Part shown: positions 5,367-12,577 of the stretch, piece by piece
How the letters are laid out: every line of letters begins with the position of its first letter
How positions within the stretch are numbered: the first letter of the stretch is position 1
NCBI GenBank assembly: GCA_903860995.1
Contig: CAIOSS010000978.1
Location: 1-12,713, forward strand
DNA: 12,713 nucleotides
Direction of reading: 5' to 3'
From: an uncultured delta proteobacterium
GTDB lineage: Bacteria; Myxococcota_A; Polyangia; Polyangiales; Ga0077539
Notes under the pieces: model-generated
What the model was told of the DNA's origin: nothing
Seen by the model: only the letters and a program-made list of their open reading frames with translations
Database searches by the model: none
Made by a program: the position numbers and the translations under genes

Positions 5367-6128
5367 ATGTCGAAGAAGCCCCGCGTGAGCACCGCCGAGG
5401 GGGAGGGCGAGTTTCTCGCCAGCTACGATCCGTCGCGCTTCGAGCGCTTCTCCGTGGCCGTCGACGTGGTGCTGGTCGCCGCGCTGGAGGGCGACCTCTC
5501 GACGCTGCTCATCGTGCGCGACGAGCACCCCTACAAGGGTCAGCACGCGCTGCCCGGCGGCTTCCTGAAGAAGGACGAGACCCTGGAGGAGGCCGCCACG
5601 CGGGTGCTGCGCAACAAGGCCAACCTGGGCGGGGTGTACCTGGAGCAGCTCTACACCTTCGGCGAGCCGCGGCGCGACCCGCGCACCCGGGTGATCTCGG
5701 TCGTGTACTACGCGCTGGTCGACGAGGCGCGCTTCCGCGCCGCTGCGACGGGCGAGCGCCCCGTGCACAGCGGGCGCATCCGGGTGCCGTGGGAGGGCGA
5801 GACCGGCGGGCCGGTGAAGGTCGTCGACGAGAAGGGGAGGGCGCTGGCGCTCGCCTTCGACCACGCGGACATCGTGGGCATGGCCGTGAAGCGCCTGCGC
5901 GGAAAGCTCGACTACGCGCCGGTGGGCTTCCAGCTGCTGGGCGAGACCTTCACGCTGCTGGCGCTCCAGCGGGTGCACGAGACCGTGCTCGGCCGACCGG
6001 TGAACAAGGACTCGTTCCGCCGGCGGATGCTGGCCTCGGGGCAGCTCGAGGCGACCGGCCGCGCCCAGAGCGGCGTCGACCACCGACCCGCGGAGCTGTA
6101 CCGCTTCGCGCGGCGCTCGGCGGTGTGA
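5367..6128 (+). CDS. NrtR-like Nudix-fold/winged-helix regulator
   Basis: This 253-residue protein has two parts. A Nudix fold covers about 28-175 (VAVDVVLVAAL, HALPGGFLKKDETLEEAATR, YLEQLYTFGEPRRDPRTRVI). A C-terminal winged helix covers about 185-245 (FTLLALQRVHETVLGRPVNK, DSFRRRM, HRPAELYRF). This is the architecture of NrtR, the Nudix-related repressor of NAD metabolism; characterised members bind ADP-ribose as the releasing ligand. The Nudix box G-x5-E-x7-R is present (G65, E71, R79), but the REVxEExG end reads RVLRNKAN. The metal-binding glutamates are replaced by Asn83 and Lys84, so hydrolysis is unlikely and a sensor role is favoured. The gene lies 19 nt after the NAD-kinase-like gene and ends 4 nt before a convergent gene. 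It may control its own operon through the palindrome at 3360-3399; this is inference. Confidence 0.85.
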   Translation: MSKKPRVSTAEGEGEFLASYDPSRFERFSVAVDVVLVAALEGDLSTLLIVRDEHPYKGQHALPGGFLKKDETLEEAATRVLRNKANLGGVYLEQLYTFGEPRRDPRTRVISVVYYALVDEARFRAAATGERPVHSGRIRVPWEGETGGPVKVVDEKGRALALAFDHADIVGMAVKRLRGKLDYAPVGFQLLGETFTLLALQRVHETVLGRPVNKDSFRRRMLASGQLEATGRAQSGVDHRPAELYRFARRSAV

Positions 6129-6132
6129 GCGC

Positions 6133-6651
6133 TCAGGCCACCAGCCAGATGCGCGCGGCCACCAGCGGCTCCTCGTCGGGGCAGCGCTCGGCATACCGGG
6201 CCACGTAAGCCTCCGCCGCGCTGCGCCCCGGGAAGAGCCCGTTGGCGTTGAGCGCCGCGCGGTCGACGTCGTCGGCCCCCTTGCCCAGCGGCGACCACCA
6301 CGGCTCCATCAGCTCGAACACGTCCCAGCCGAGCAGCACCAGGCCCTCGGCGGGCGCCTCGGTCGCCACGGGGAGGGCGCCCGGCACCCACGGTCCGTTG
6401 GGCAGCTCGAAGACGATCACGTCGACCCCGGGGTGCCCGAGCGTGTGGGCCTCCTCGCGCAGCGCCAGGGCCTCGTCGAGGTCTTCGATCACGCCGTCGC
6501 CCTCGAGCACGTTGTCGCGGTAGCGCTCGGTCAGCGCCCGGCCCTTGCCCTTGTGCTTCCACTTCCAGGCGTCGAGCGCCGGGTGGCACACGCCGCGGTA
6601 CGCGCCCTCCAGCGGCGCCGCCTCCAGCACCAGCGCGCCGCGATCGATCAC
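6133..6651 (-). CDS. Unrecognised 172-aa protein coupled to purA
   Basis: The predicted protein is soluble, with no signal peptide or membrane helix. I do not recognise the family. Its GTG start (6651) overlaps the purA stop by 4 nt (GTGA), so it is almost certainly co-transcribed and coupled to purA. Visible features are a basic aromatic segment HPALDAWKWKHKGKGRALTE (about 23-42), a hydrophobic core VDVIVFELPNGPWVPG (76-91), a Trp-rich acidic stretch LLGWDVFELMEPWWSPLGKG (106-125), and a helical C-terminus ending ARIWLVA. Length and composition agree with a real globular protein. It ends 4 nt from the convergent NrtR-like gene, with no room for a separate terminator. Coupling to purA could mean a purine-related or merely co-expressed function. 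Confidence 0.75.
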   Translation of the reverse strand: MIDRGALVLEAAPLEGAYRGVCHPALDAWKWKHKGKGRALTERYRDNVLEGDGVIEDLDEALALREEAHTLGHPGVDVIVFELPNGPWVPGALPVATEAPAEGLVLLGWDVFELMEPWWSPLGKGADDVDRAALNANGLFPGRSAAEAYVARYAERCPDEEPLVAARIWLVA

Positions 6652-7922
6652 ACCAGCACCTCGCGCCGCACCACCGTCGCGTCGCGGTCGGCGCCGATGG
6701 ACACGATCGCCACCTCGACGCCCGTGCGCTGCTCGATCTCCCGCAGGTAGTTGCGCACCGTCTCGGGCAGGGCCTCCATGGTGCGCGCCTCGCTCACCGA
6801 CGCGTCCCACCCGGGCATGTTCAGGAACACCGGCTCGGCCCGGTCGAGGTCGTCCACCGGGAACTCGTCGGTCTCCACGCCGTCGAGCCGGTACGCCACG
6901 CACAGCGGCACCTCGGGGAGCCCCGCCAGCACGTCGACCTTCGTCACCGCCAGCGCCGTGAGCCCGTTGACCCGCGCGGCGTAGCGCAGCGCAGGCAGGT
7001 CGAGCCAGCCGCAGCGCCGGGGCCGCCCGGTGGTCGCGCCGTACTCCTCGCCCACCTCACGCAGCCGGTCGCCCGCCTCGCCCAGGAGCTCGGTCGGGAA
7101 GATCCCGTGGCCCACGCGGGTGCAGTACGCCTTGGTGATGCCCACCACGCCGGTGATGCGCGTCGGGCCCACGCCGACGCCCGTGCACGCCCCGCCGGAC
7201 ACCGTGCTCGAGCTCGTCACGAAGGGGTAGGTGCCGTGGTCGAGGTCGAGCAGCGTCCCCTGGGCGCCCTCGAAGACCACCTTCTTGCCCGCCGTGATGG
7301 CCTCGTCGACCGCGATGGACGCGTCGCCCAGCAGCGGCCCGATGACCTCCATGTACGGGGCCACCCAGGCCAGCGCGCCCTCGACGGTGGGCGCCGTGAC
7401 GCCCGCCGCGCGCGCCCGCTCGGCCCACACCTCCACCAGCGCCCCGACGCGGTCGGTCGCCCTCGCGCGGTGCACCAGGTCGCCCAGTCGCACGCCGATG
7501 CGCGCGGCCTTGTCGCTGTAGGTCGGGCCGATGCCGCGCCCGGTGGTGCCGATGGAGCGCGGGCCCGCGTTGGCCGCCCGGTCGATGGCCGACTGGAAGG
7601 GGAAGGTCACGTGCGCCCGCCGGGAGATGAGCAGCCGGGGCGTGACCCCGAGGCCCCGCGCCTCGCAGGTGGCGATCTCGTCGGCCAGGATCTCCGGCGC
7701 CACCACCACGCCCGCCCCGAGCACGCCGCGCGCGCCGGGGTGCATCACCCCGCTCGGCAGCAGGTGCGTGACGAGCTTCTGGCCGCCCACCTTGAGCGTG
7801 TGACCGGCGTTCGCCCCGCCCGCGAAGCGCACCACCATGTCCGCCTGCGCGGAGATGAGGTCGACGACCTTCCCTTTGCCCTCGTCGCCCCACTGGGCGC
7901 CGACCACGATGATTGCTGCCAT
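6648..7922 (-). CDS. purA: Adenylosuccinate synthetase
   Basis: PurA makes adenylosuccinate from IMP, aspartate and GTP, the first committed step from IMP to AMP, in the cytosol. The 424-residue product is full length (E. coli enzyme 432). The GTP/phosphate loop is GAQWGDEGKGK (8-18) with catalytic Asp13, followed by FAGGANAGHT with catalytic His41. IMP-site motifs are TGRGIGPTYSDKAARIGVR (127-145) and FEGAQGTLLDLDHGTYPFVTS (217-237). VGITKAYCTRVG and the TTGRPRRCGWLDL segment (297-309) precede the guanine-binding TKVD at 327-330. The ATG at 7922 has GGAG 8 nt upstream on the minus strand. The gene is divergent from the glycosyltransferase operon and overlaps a small unknown gene downstream by 4 nt. 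All key residues are intact, and this is presumably the housekeeping copy. Confidence 0.97.
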   Translation of the reverse strand: MAAIIVVGAQWGDEGKGKVVDLISAQADMVVRFAGGANAGHTLKVGGQKLVTHLLPSGVMHPGARGVLGAGVVVAPEILADEIATCEARGLGVTPRLLISRRAHVTFPFQSAIDRAANAGPRSIGTTGRGIGPTYSDKAARIGVRLGDLVHRARATDRVGALVEVWAERARAAGVTAPTVEGALAWVAPYMEVIGPLLGDASIAVDEAITAGKKVVFEGAQGTLLDLDHGTYPFVTSSSTVSGGACTGVGVGPTRITGVVGITKAYCTRVGHGIFPTELLGEAGDRLREVGEEYGATTGRPRRCGWLDLPALRYAARVNGLTALAVTKVDVLAGLPEVPLCVAYRLDGVETDEFPVDDLDRAEPVFLNMPGWDASVSEARTMEALPETVRNYLREIEQRTGVEVAIVSIGADRDATVVRREVLV

Positions 7923-7971
7923 GCGCAGTTCTCCACGGACCCAATACCGGCGTTTGAAGCGGCCGCATCCT

Positions 7972-7989
7972 ACGGGGTCACCGCCCCGT
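7972..7989. promoter_or_regulatory. Hairpin in the purA/glycosyltransferase divergent region
   Basis: ACGGGG (7972-7977) and CCCCGT (7984-7989) form a perfect 6-bp stem with a 6-nt loop, about 50 nt upstream of purA. The whole divergent spacer is 7923-8039. I see no confident -35/-10 for either gene. The hairpin could lie in the purA leader RNA or be a small operator. Evidence is symmetry only. Confidence 0.25.
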
Positions 7990-8039
7990 TGGCGATGCGC
8001 GTTTGCAGGACGCGCGGTCCATGGGCTAGACGGGCCGAC

Positions 8040-9089
8040 GTGTCGACGCGACGGCTCCTCGTGTGGCCCCGACCCGACGCCGCGAACCCCTACCTCGCGC
8101 GGCTGGTGGGCTCCCTGCGCGCGCGCGGCGTCGACGTCGGCGCGGCCCCCCGGCTCGCCCTCCTCTGCGCCCTCCCGCGGGGCGCGCGGTGGCTGCACCT
8201 CCACTGGCCCGAGTGGATGATCCACCACCCCGACCGGCGGCTCTACCGCGCCCGCACGGCGTGGCTCATGGGGCTCCTCGACCTCGCCCGCGCCCGCGGC
8301 CTCTCGCTCGCCTGGACGGCCCACAACCGCGTCGGCCACGACGACCCCCACCCCGACCTCGGCCTCGCCGCACGGCGCGCCCTGCTCTCGCGCTGCGCCG
8401 TGGTCTTTGGCCACTTCCCCGGCGCCCACGCCGCGCTCTCGGCCCTCGGCTTCACCGGCCGCTTCGTGCTCCAGCCCCACCCCCACGCCGCCGACGACTA
8501 CCCCGACCCCTTCGCCAGCCCGCGCGCCCGGCTCGGATTCCGTCGCTCCCTCGGCCTGCCCGACGACGCCCTCCTGCTCGTGTCGCCCGGCTCGATGGAG
8601 CCCTACAAGCGCCTTCCGCTCGTCGCCCGCGCCCTGCGCGCGCTCCCCGGCCACCGCCTCCTGTGGATCCCCGTCGGCCGCGCCCCCGCTGCCGAGCTCG
8701 CCGCCCTCCAGGCCGCCGCCGGGGACGACGCCCGCCTGCGCCCGCGGCCCGGCTTCGCCTCCCGCGCGTCGCTCGCCTCGCTGGTCGCCGCCGCCGACGC
8801 CACGCTGCTCGCCCACCACGACCTCTTCACCTCGGGCAGCGCCGTGCTCTCCCTCTCCCTGGGCACCCCCGTCATCGGGCCCCCGGAGCAGCACCTCGCC
8901 ACCTTCGCGGGCCACGACTACTTCCTCCCCTGGACGCCGCCCGACGCCGCGCCCCTCGGCGCGCAGCTCGATCGCCTGTACGGCCTCGCGCCCTCGGTGC
9001 GTGACGCCGCCCGCGCTGCGGCGATGGCGCACACCTGGGACGGCGCCGCGGCCACCGTCGACGAAGCCCTCTTCGGAGCCGCCGCGTGA
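8040..9089 (+). CDS. GT-B fold glycosyltransferase
   Basis: The protein is 349 residues with no membrane helix. The N-terminal half has the acceptor-domain pattern: VWPRPDAANPYLARLVGSL (8-26), HLHWPEWM (53-60), AWTAHNRVGHDD (91-102). The C-terminal half has the sugar-nucleotide domain: VSPGSMEPYKRLPLVARAL (181-199), then ADATLLAHHDLFTSGSAVLS (252-271) and GTPVIGPPEQ (275-284). HWPE plus TAHN is a pattern seen in exopolysaccharide glycosyltransferases related to GT4 and xanthan-type mannosyltransferases. It should transfer a sugar from a nucleotide donor to a lipid-linked or polysaccharide acceptor at the inner membrane face; the sugar cannot be told. The GTG at 8040 is used because the motif-rich sequence starts there; an in-frame ATG at 7995 would add 15 Arg-rich residues. 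Neither has a clear Shine-Dalgarno. The stop overlaps the next start by 4 nt. Confidence 0.85.
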   Translation: MSTRRLLVWPRPDAANPYLARLVGSLRARGVDVGAAPRLALLCALPRGARWLHLHWPEWMIHHPDRRLYRARTAWLMGLLDLARARGLSLAWTAHNRVGHDDPHPDLGLAARRALLSRCAVVFGHFPGAHAALSALGFTGRFVLQPHPHAADDYPDPFASPRARLGFRRSLGLPDDALLLVSPGSMEPYKRLPLVARALRALPGHRLLWIPVGRAPAAELAALQAAAGDDARLRPRPGFASRASLASLVAAADATLLAHHDLFTSGSAVLSLSLGTPVIGPPEQHLATFAGHDYFLPWTPPDAAPLGAQLDRLYGLAPSVRDAARAAAMAHTWDGAAATVDEALFGAAA

Positions 9090-10240
9090 TCGGCGTGGTC
9101 TCCCTCGACGGGGCGCCCGCGCAGGACGTCGCGGGCCTCCCCCTCCCGCTGCGCACCCTGCTGCTGGTGCAGTCCGAGGGCGCCGAGTGGCTCGGCGTGA
9201 TGGGCGATCGCGCCGGGGAGACCGTCGCCCGCTGGCGCACCGACGACCGGGTGCGCGTCCCGCTGCGCGCGCTCACCGCGGCCCCGCCCGAGGAGCACCT
9301 CGCGGTCCGCGGCGACACGCTGCTCGACCGCGCGACACTGCGCGCGCTGCTCGCCGCCCCGGCGGTGCTCTTCGACGGAACCGAGGTGCTCGCGGTGCAC
9401 CGCCGCGGCGGTCACGACGGCGGGCTGTTCGACGACGGCGGCGAAGGCTCTCTCCGTGACGTCGCCGGCTGGCGCCGTGTTCGCAGCGCCGACGAGGGTA
9501 CGGCGGCGGTCGATCACCTGCTGCAATCGCTGCGCAAGGCGCAGGACGGGATGGTCTCGCGGGCCATCAACCGCACGCTCTCCCTCGCCGTCACCCGGGT
9601 GCTCTGCCGCACGGGGATGCGCCCCAACACGGTGTCCGTGGGCATCCTGGCCATCGGCGCGGTGGGGGCGGGGCTCGCCACGCTCGGCACGCCGGGCGCG
9701 CTCGCGGTGGGGGGGCTGTTGTTCCAGGCGCAGTCGGTGCTCGACGGCTGCGACGGCGAGCTGGCGCGGCTGACCTTCCGGGGATCGAAGGCCGGCGAGT
9801 GGATCGACACCGTCGGCGACGACCTCACCAACTACGCCTTCTTCGCGGGGATGACGGTCGGTCTCACCCGCGCGGGCCTCGGTCCGTGGTCGACGGTCTT
9901 CGGCGCGGTGGGCGTGCTCGCGGGCTTCGTCGCGTCGGGCATCGAGTACCGCTACCTCCTCGCCGTCGGAAGCGGCGACCTCACGAAGTACCCCCTCGGC
10001 TTCGGCGACGACCCCACCGGGGCCGTCGAGGAGCGCGGCCTCCAGCGCCTGCTCGCGCGCGCCCGGCCGCTGTTCAAGCGGGACTTCTTCGTCTTCGCCA
10101 CGATGCTCGCCACGGCCCTCGGGCGCTACGCCTCGCTGGTGATGCTCGGGCTCTTCGCGGCGGGCGCGCTCGTCACGCTCTCGGCGGTGCTGCGCTCGGA
10201 GTGGTCCCGCCGCGGCGCGCTGCCCGGAAAGACGCCCTGA
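9086..10240 (+). CDS. CDP-alcohol phosphotransferase fused to a degenerate nucleotidyltransferase-like domain
   Basis: The 384-residue protein has two parts. Residues ~150-370 form a CDP-alcohol phosphatidyltransferase with about five membrane segments and a complete catalytic motif: D220, D223-G224, A227-R228, G237, D241, D245. Residues 1-105 resemble a shrunken sugar/MobA-type nucleotidyltransferase: GLPLPLRTLLLVQSEGA (17-33) matches the region after the usual signature, but the Gly-rich CTP-binding loop is replaced by SLDGAPAQDVA. The order parallels bifunctional inositol-1-phosphate cytidylyltransferase/di-myo-inositol-phosphate synthases. The enzyme would join a CDP-linked alcohol to a hydroxyl acceptor in the membrane. 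Activated head group, acceptor and any N-terminal activity are unknown. The GTG start overlaps the preceding glycosyltransferase stop by 4 nt, and the next gene begins 2 nt after its stop, so it belongs to the same operon. Confidence 0.85.
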   Translation: MIGVVSLDGAPAQDVAGLPLPLRTLLLVQSEGAEWLGVMGDRAGETVARWRTDDRVRVPLRALTAAPPEEHLAVRGDTLLDRATLRALLAAPAVLFDGTEVLAVHRRGGHDGGLFDDGGEGSLRDVAGWRRVRSADEGTAAVDHLLQSLRKAQDGMVSRAINRTLSLAVTRVLCRTGMRPNTVSVGILAIGAVGAGLATLGTPGALAVGGLLFQAQSVLDGCDGELARLTFRGSKAGEWIDTVGDDLTNYAFFAGMTVGLTRAGLGPWSTVFGAVGVLAGFVASGIEYRYLLAVGSGDLTKYPLGFGDDPTGAVEERGLQRLLARARPLFKRDFFVFATMLATALGRYASLVMLGLFAAGALVTLSAVLRSEWSRRGALPGKTP

Positions 10241-10242
10241 CG

Positions 10243-11517
10243 ATGCCCGGCCGGGTGCTCATGGCCTCGTGGCTCTTTCCGCCGCACAGCTCCATCGGGG
10301 CCAAGCGCGCGTGGCGCTTCGCCCGGCACCTCCCCTCGCTGGGCTGGCGGCCCACGGTGCTCTCGCGGCGCGTCCCGCCGCCGGGCTCCTTCGACGCCTC
10401 GGACTGGACCCTCCCCCCCGAGGTCACCCTCAGCCCCACCTACGACGCCGCGTGGATGAGCCTGCTCGCCGACCGCGGCGCCCGCGCGGTCGATCGCTCC
10501 GCTAGCCAGCCCATCCCCGCCGAGGCCCTCCGCCGCCCGCTCGCCGCTCGCCTCCAGGAGCGCTGGGACCGCTTCGTCGACGCCGTGGTGCCGATGGAGA
10601 CGGCCATCATCCACGCGCCCCACGCGGCCCGCGAGCTCGATCGCCTGCTGCCCTCGCACGACCTGCTCTGGACCACGAGCTACCCCTATCACACGCACGC
10701 CATCGGCCTCACCGCGGCCCGCCGCCACCGCCGCCCCTGGGTCGCCGACCTGCGCGACCCGTGGACGCCCAACTGGGTGCACCGTCGGAAGTCCGCGCCC
10801 GTGCGCGCCATCGAGGCCCGCTACGAGCGGGCGGTGTACGCGGGCGCCGACGCCGTCGTGGTGACCACCGAGACCCTCGCCGCCCTCGACCGCGAGCGCT
10901 TTCCGCAGTGGGCCGCGAAGATCCACTGCGTGCACAACAGCTTCGACGGCGAGGCCCTGGAGCCCGTCGCGAGCACTCCCCCCGAGGGCCCCGCGCGCTG
11001 GGTGCACTTCGGCAACGTGTACGGCCCGTGGTCGCTGGAGACGGTGTTCCGGGCGATGGCACGGCGGCCGGGGCGGGTGCTGCTCGACAACCACGGCAAG
11101 CTCTCCGACCGCGACCGTGACCTCGCGGCCTCGCTCGGGCTCACGGCCTCGGTGCGGGTGCTGCCGACGCTGCCCTTCGCCGAGGGCATGGCGCGCCTGC
11201 ACGCCGCCGACGCCCTGGTGCTCGCCGCGTGGAACCACCCCGACGCGGGGCTCTTCCTCCAGGGCAAGCTCTACGACTACCTGCGCGCGGGGCGCCCCAT
11301 CGTGGCCGAGTCCGCGCAGCGGGAGGTCGGCGACATCGTGCGGCGCACCGGCGCGGGCCACGTGATCGCCCCCGGGGACGTCGACGCGATGACCGCGGTG
11401 ATCGACGGCGCCGCGGCGCTGCCGGCGAGGGACGCCGCGGCGGTGCGGTACTTCTCGGCGGCCGAGGCGAGCGGGCGGCTGGCGGCGATCTTCGACGACG
11501 TGATGCGGAGGCGGTGA
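10243..11517 (+). CDS. GT-B (GT4-like) glycosyltransferase
   Basis: This is a 424-residue cytosolic or membrane-associated glycosyltransferase. The N-terminal acceptor-domain opening is SWLFPPHSSIGAKRAWRFAR (9-28), typical of GT4 proteins (FPP, small residues, then a helix). HRRPWVADLRDPWTP (162-176) lies in the middle, and ADAVVVTTETLAAL (202-215) precedes the second Rossmann domain, which starts at WVHFGNVYGPWSLE (253-266). The donor-site region is ALVLAAWNHPDAGLFLQGKL (324-343) followed by YDYLRAGRPIVA, with Lys in place of the usual first Glu area, as in some GT4 members. There is no signal peptide or membrane helix. The ATG at 10243 lies 2 nt after the CDP-alcohol phosphotransferase stop, with GGAAAG 12-17 nt upstream. 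Donor and acceptor are not determinable. The context says it adds a sugar in the same pathway as the neighbouring genes. Confidence 0.87.
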   Translation: MPGRVLMASWLFPPHSSIGAKRAWRFARHLPSLGWRPTVLSRRVPPPGSFDASDWTLPPEVTLSPTYDAAWMSLLADRGARAVDRSASQPIPAEALRRPLAARLQERWDRFVDAVVPMETAIIHAPHAARELDRLLPSHDLLWTTSYPYHTHAIGLTAARRHRRPWVADLRDPWTPNWVHRRKSAPVRAIEARYERAVYAGADAVVVTTETLAALDRERFPQWAAKIHCVHNSFDGEALEPVASTPPEGPARWVHFGNVYGPWSLETVFRAMARRPGRVLLDNHGKLSDRDRDLAASLGLTASVRVLPTLPFAEGMARLHAADALVLAAWNHPDAGLFLQGKLYDYLRAGRPIVAESAQREVGDIVRRTGAGHVIAPGDVDAMTAVIDGAAALPARDAAAVRYFSAAEASGRLAAIFDDVMRRR

Positions 11518-11521
11518 GGCG

Positions 11522-12469
11522 ATGGACCTGTTCGTGACGGTGGTGCTCCGCTCGTACAACCGCCTAGCGGAGCTCCAGGTCCTGGTGCGCAACGTCCTCG
11601 GGCAGGACCACCCCCGCTTCGAGGTGCTGATCGTGGACTCGACGCCGGGCGTCACCGAGGACGACATCCGCCGCGCGGTGGGCGTGACGGACGATCGCCT
11701 GCGGGTGGTGCAGACCCCTGCGCGGGGCTGCGCCGCGGCGGCCAACGTCGGGATGCGCCACGCGCGCGGCGACGTGGTGGCCTCGGTCGACGACGACGAC
11801 GTGCCCGTCGGCAGCGGCTGGCTGAGCGCGCTCACGGCGCCGCTGGCCGACCCGCTGTGCCTCGGCGTCAACGGCCGGATGGACTACGTGGGCGAAGGGG
11901 AGGCGCGGGTCCCGCGGGTGCGCTCGGGCTGGCTGCGCGACCGCTGGATGCTCTCCTACGGGCCCTTCAAGAAGCCGAGGGTCTTCCCCGGCTCGCCGAA
12001 TCCGAAGCGCGGGATCGCCTGGCTCACGGGCGGCAACGCGGCGCTACGTCGCGAGGCGTGGGCCCGCGGCGGGGGCTGGGACGAGTTCATCGGCTACCAC
12101 AACGAGCACTCGCTCTTCCTGCGCCTCGCGAGCCGGATGAAGCCGGGGGAGTACCTCGCCTACGCCCCGGACGCCCGGATGCTCATCCGCCGCGACGTGG
12201 CCGGCGGCCTGGAGCACCGCACGGTGATCGACCCGCAGGAGCGCGTGGACACCGTGGCGAAGTACTACCTGTGGCTCGTCGCGCCGGAGCACCCGCTGCG
12301 GGTGTGGGGGCTGCTGCCGGTGTTCTTCCCGTACTTCGTGATCGACGCGGGCATCCACGCGGCCGAGCAGGCGGAGCACTCCCGGGCCGACCTCGTACGG
12401 CAGTTCGTGAGGGGCGTACGCCTCGCGCCGGCGGCCTTCGTGCGCCACGCGCTGCGCTCGCCGGGGTGA
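11522..12469 (+). CDS. Family 2 (GT-A) glycosyltransferase
   Basis: The 315-residue protein has GT2 landmarks: VTVVLRSYNR (5-14), VLIVDSTPG (35-43), RGCAAAANVGMRHARGDVVA (68-87), and SVDDDDV (88-94) with the metal-binding acidic motif. TGGNAALRREAW (169-180) follows, then GGWDEFIGYHNEHSLFLRLA (184-203), where Glu195 takes the catalytic ED-like position. The last third has a hydrophobic patch (WGLLPVFFPYFVIDAGI, 262-278) that may dock at the membrane; the protein otherwise looks cytosolic. It is presumably inverting and nucleotide-sugar dependent. It starts 4 nt after the preceding gene with GTGAGG overlapping that stop as the ribosome site. As the last gene of the operon it may add the final sugar or a branch, but the order of action is not shown by gene order. 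Confidence 0.9.
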   Translation: MDLFVTVVLRSYNRLAELQVLVRNVLGQDHPRFEVLIVDSTPGVTEDDIRRAVGVTDDRLRVVQTPARGCAAAANVGMRHARGDVVASVDDDDVPVGSGWLSALTAPLADPLCLGVNGRMDYVGEGEARVPRVRSGWLRDRWMLSYGPFKKPRVFPGSPNPKRGIAWLTGGNAALRREAWARGGGWDEFIGYHNEHSLFLRLASRMKPGEYLAYAPDARMLIRRDVAGGLEHRTVIDPQERVDTVAKYYLWLVAPEHPLRVWGLLPVFFPYFVIDAGIHAAEQAEHSRADLVRQFVRGVRLAPAAFVRHALRSPG

Positions 12470-12577
12470 GCCGCGCGTCTTGTGCAGCTTTGGGTCCCGG
12501 CGGCGCCTACGTGGCGGCGGGCGCGAGCGGCGATCAACGGTGAACGCCCATGCCCCCAACCCCCCCGGCCCGGTGCC
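12470..12577. other. Short convergent spacer, nothing clear
   Basis: These 108 nt lie between the convergent GT2 gene and the uracil-DNA glycosylase-like gene. They are GC-rich with a C-run near 12554-12567. Only weak 4-bp stems can be drawn (GGCG with CGCC), so I do not call a terminator. No small gene is supported. Confidence 0.4.

Noticed and set aside
3488..5392. 634-codon minus-strand open frame across the SPFH and NAD-kinase-like genes
   Set aside because: Low-complexity Ser/Arg/Ala-rich translation without family resemblance. The plus-strand genes have clear SPFH and NAD-kinase motifs.
8005..8022. PurR-like half box (GCAAACG on the minus strand) upstream of purA
   Set aside because: Only one half of the E. 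coli PurR consensus is matched, and PurR of that type is not expected in this kind of organism.
7923..9032. N-terminal extension of purA beyond 7922
   Set aside because: The extension is Gly/Glu/Val-rich antisense of the glycosyltransferase gene. PurA begins at MAAIIVVGAQWGDEG with a well-placed GGAG.
10126..11871. 581-codon minus-strand open frame over the second GT-B gene
   Set aside because: No recognisable domain. The frame is a GC-driven shadow of the glycosyltransferase coding strand.
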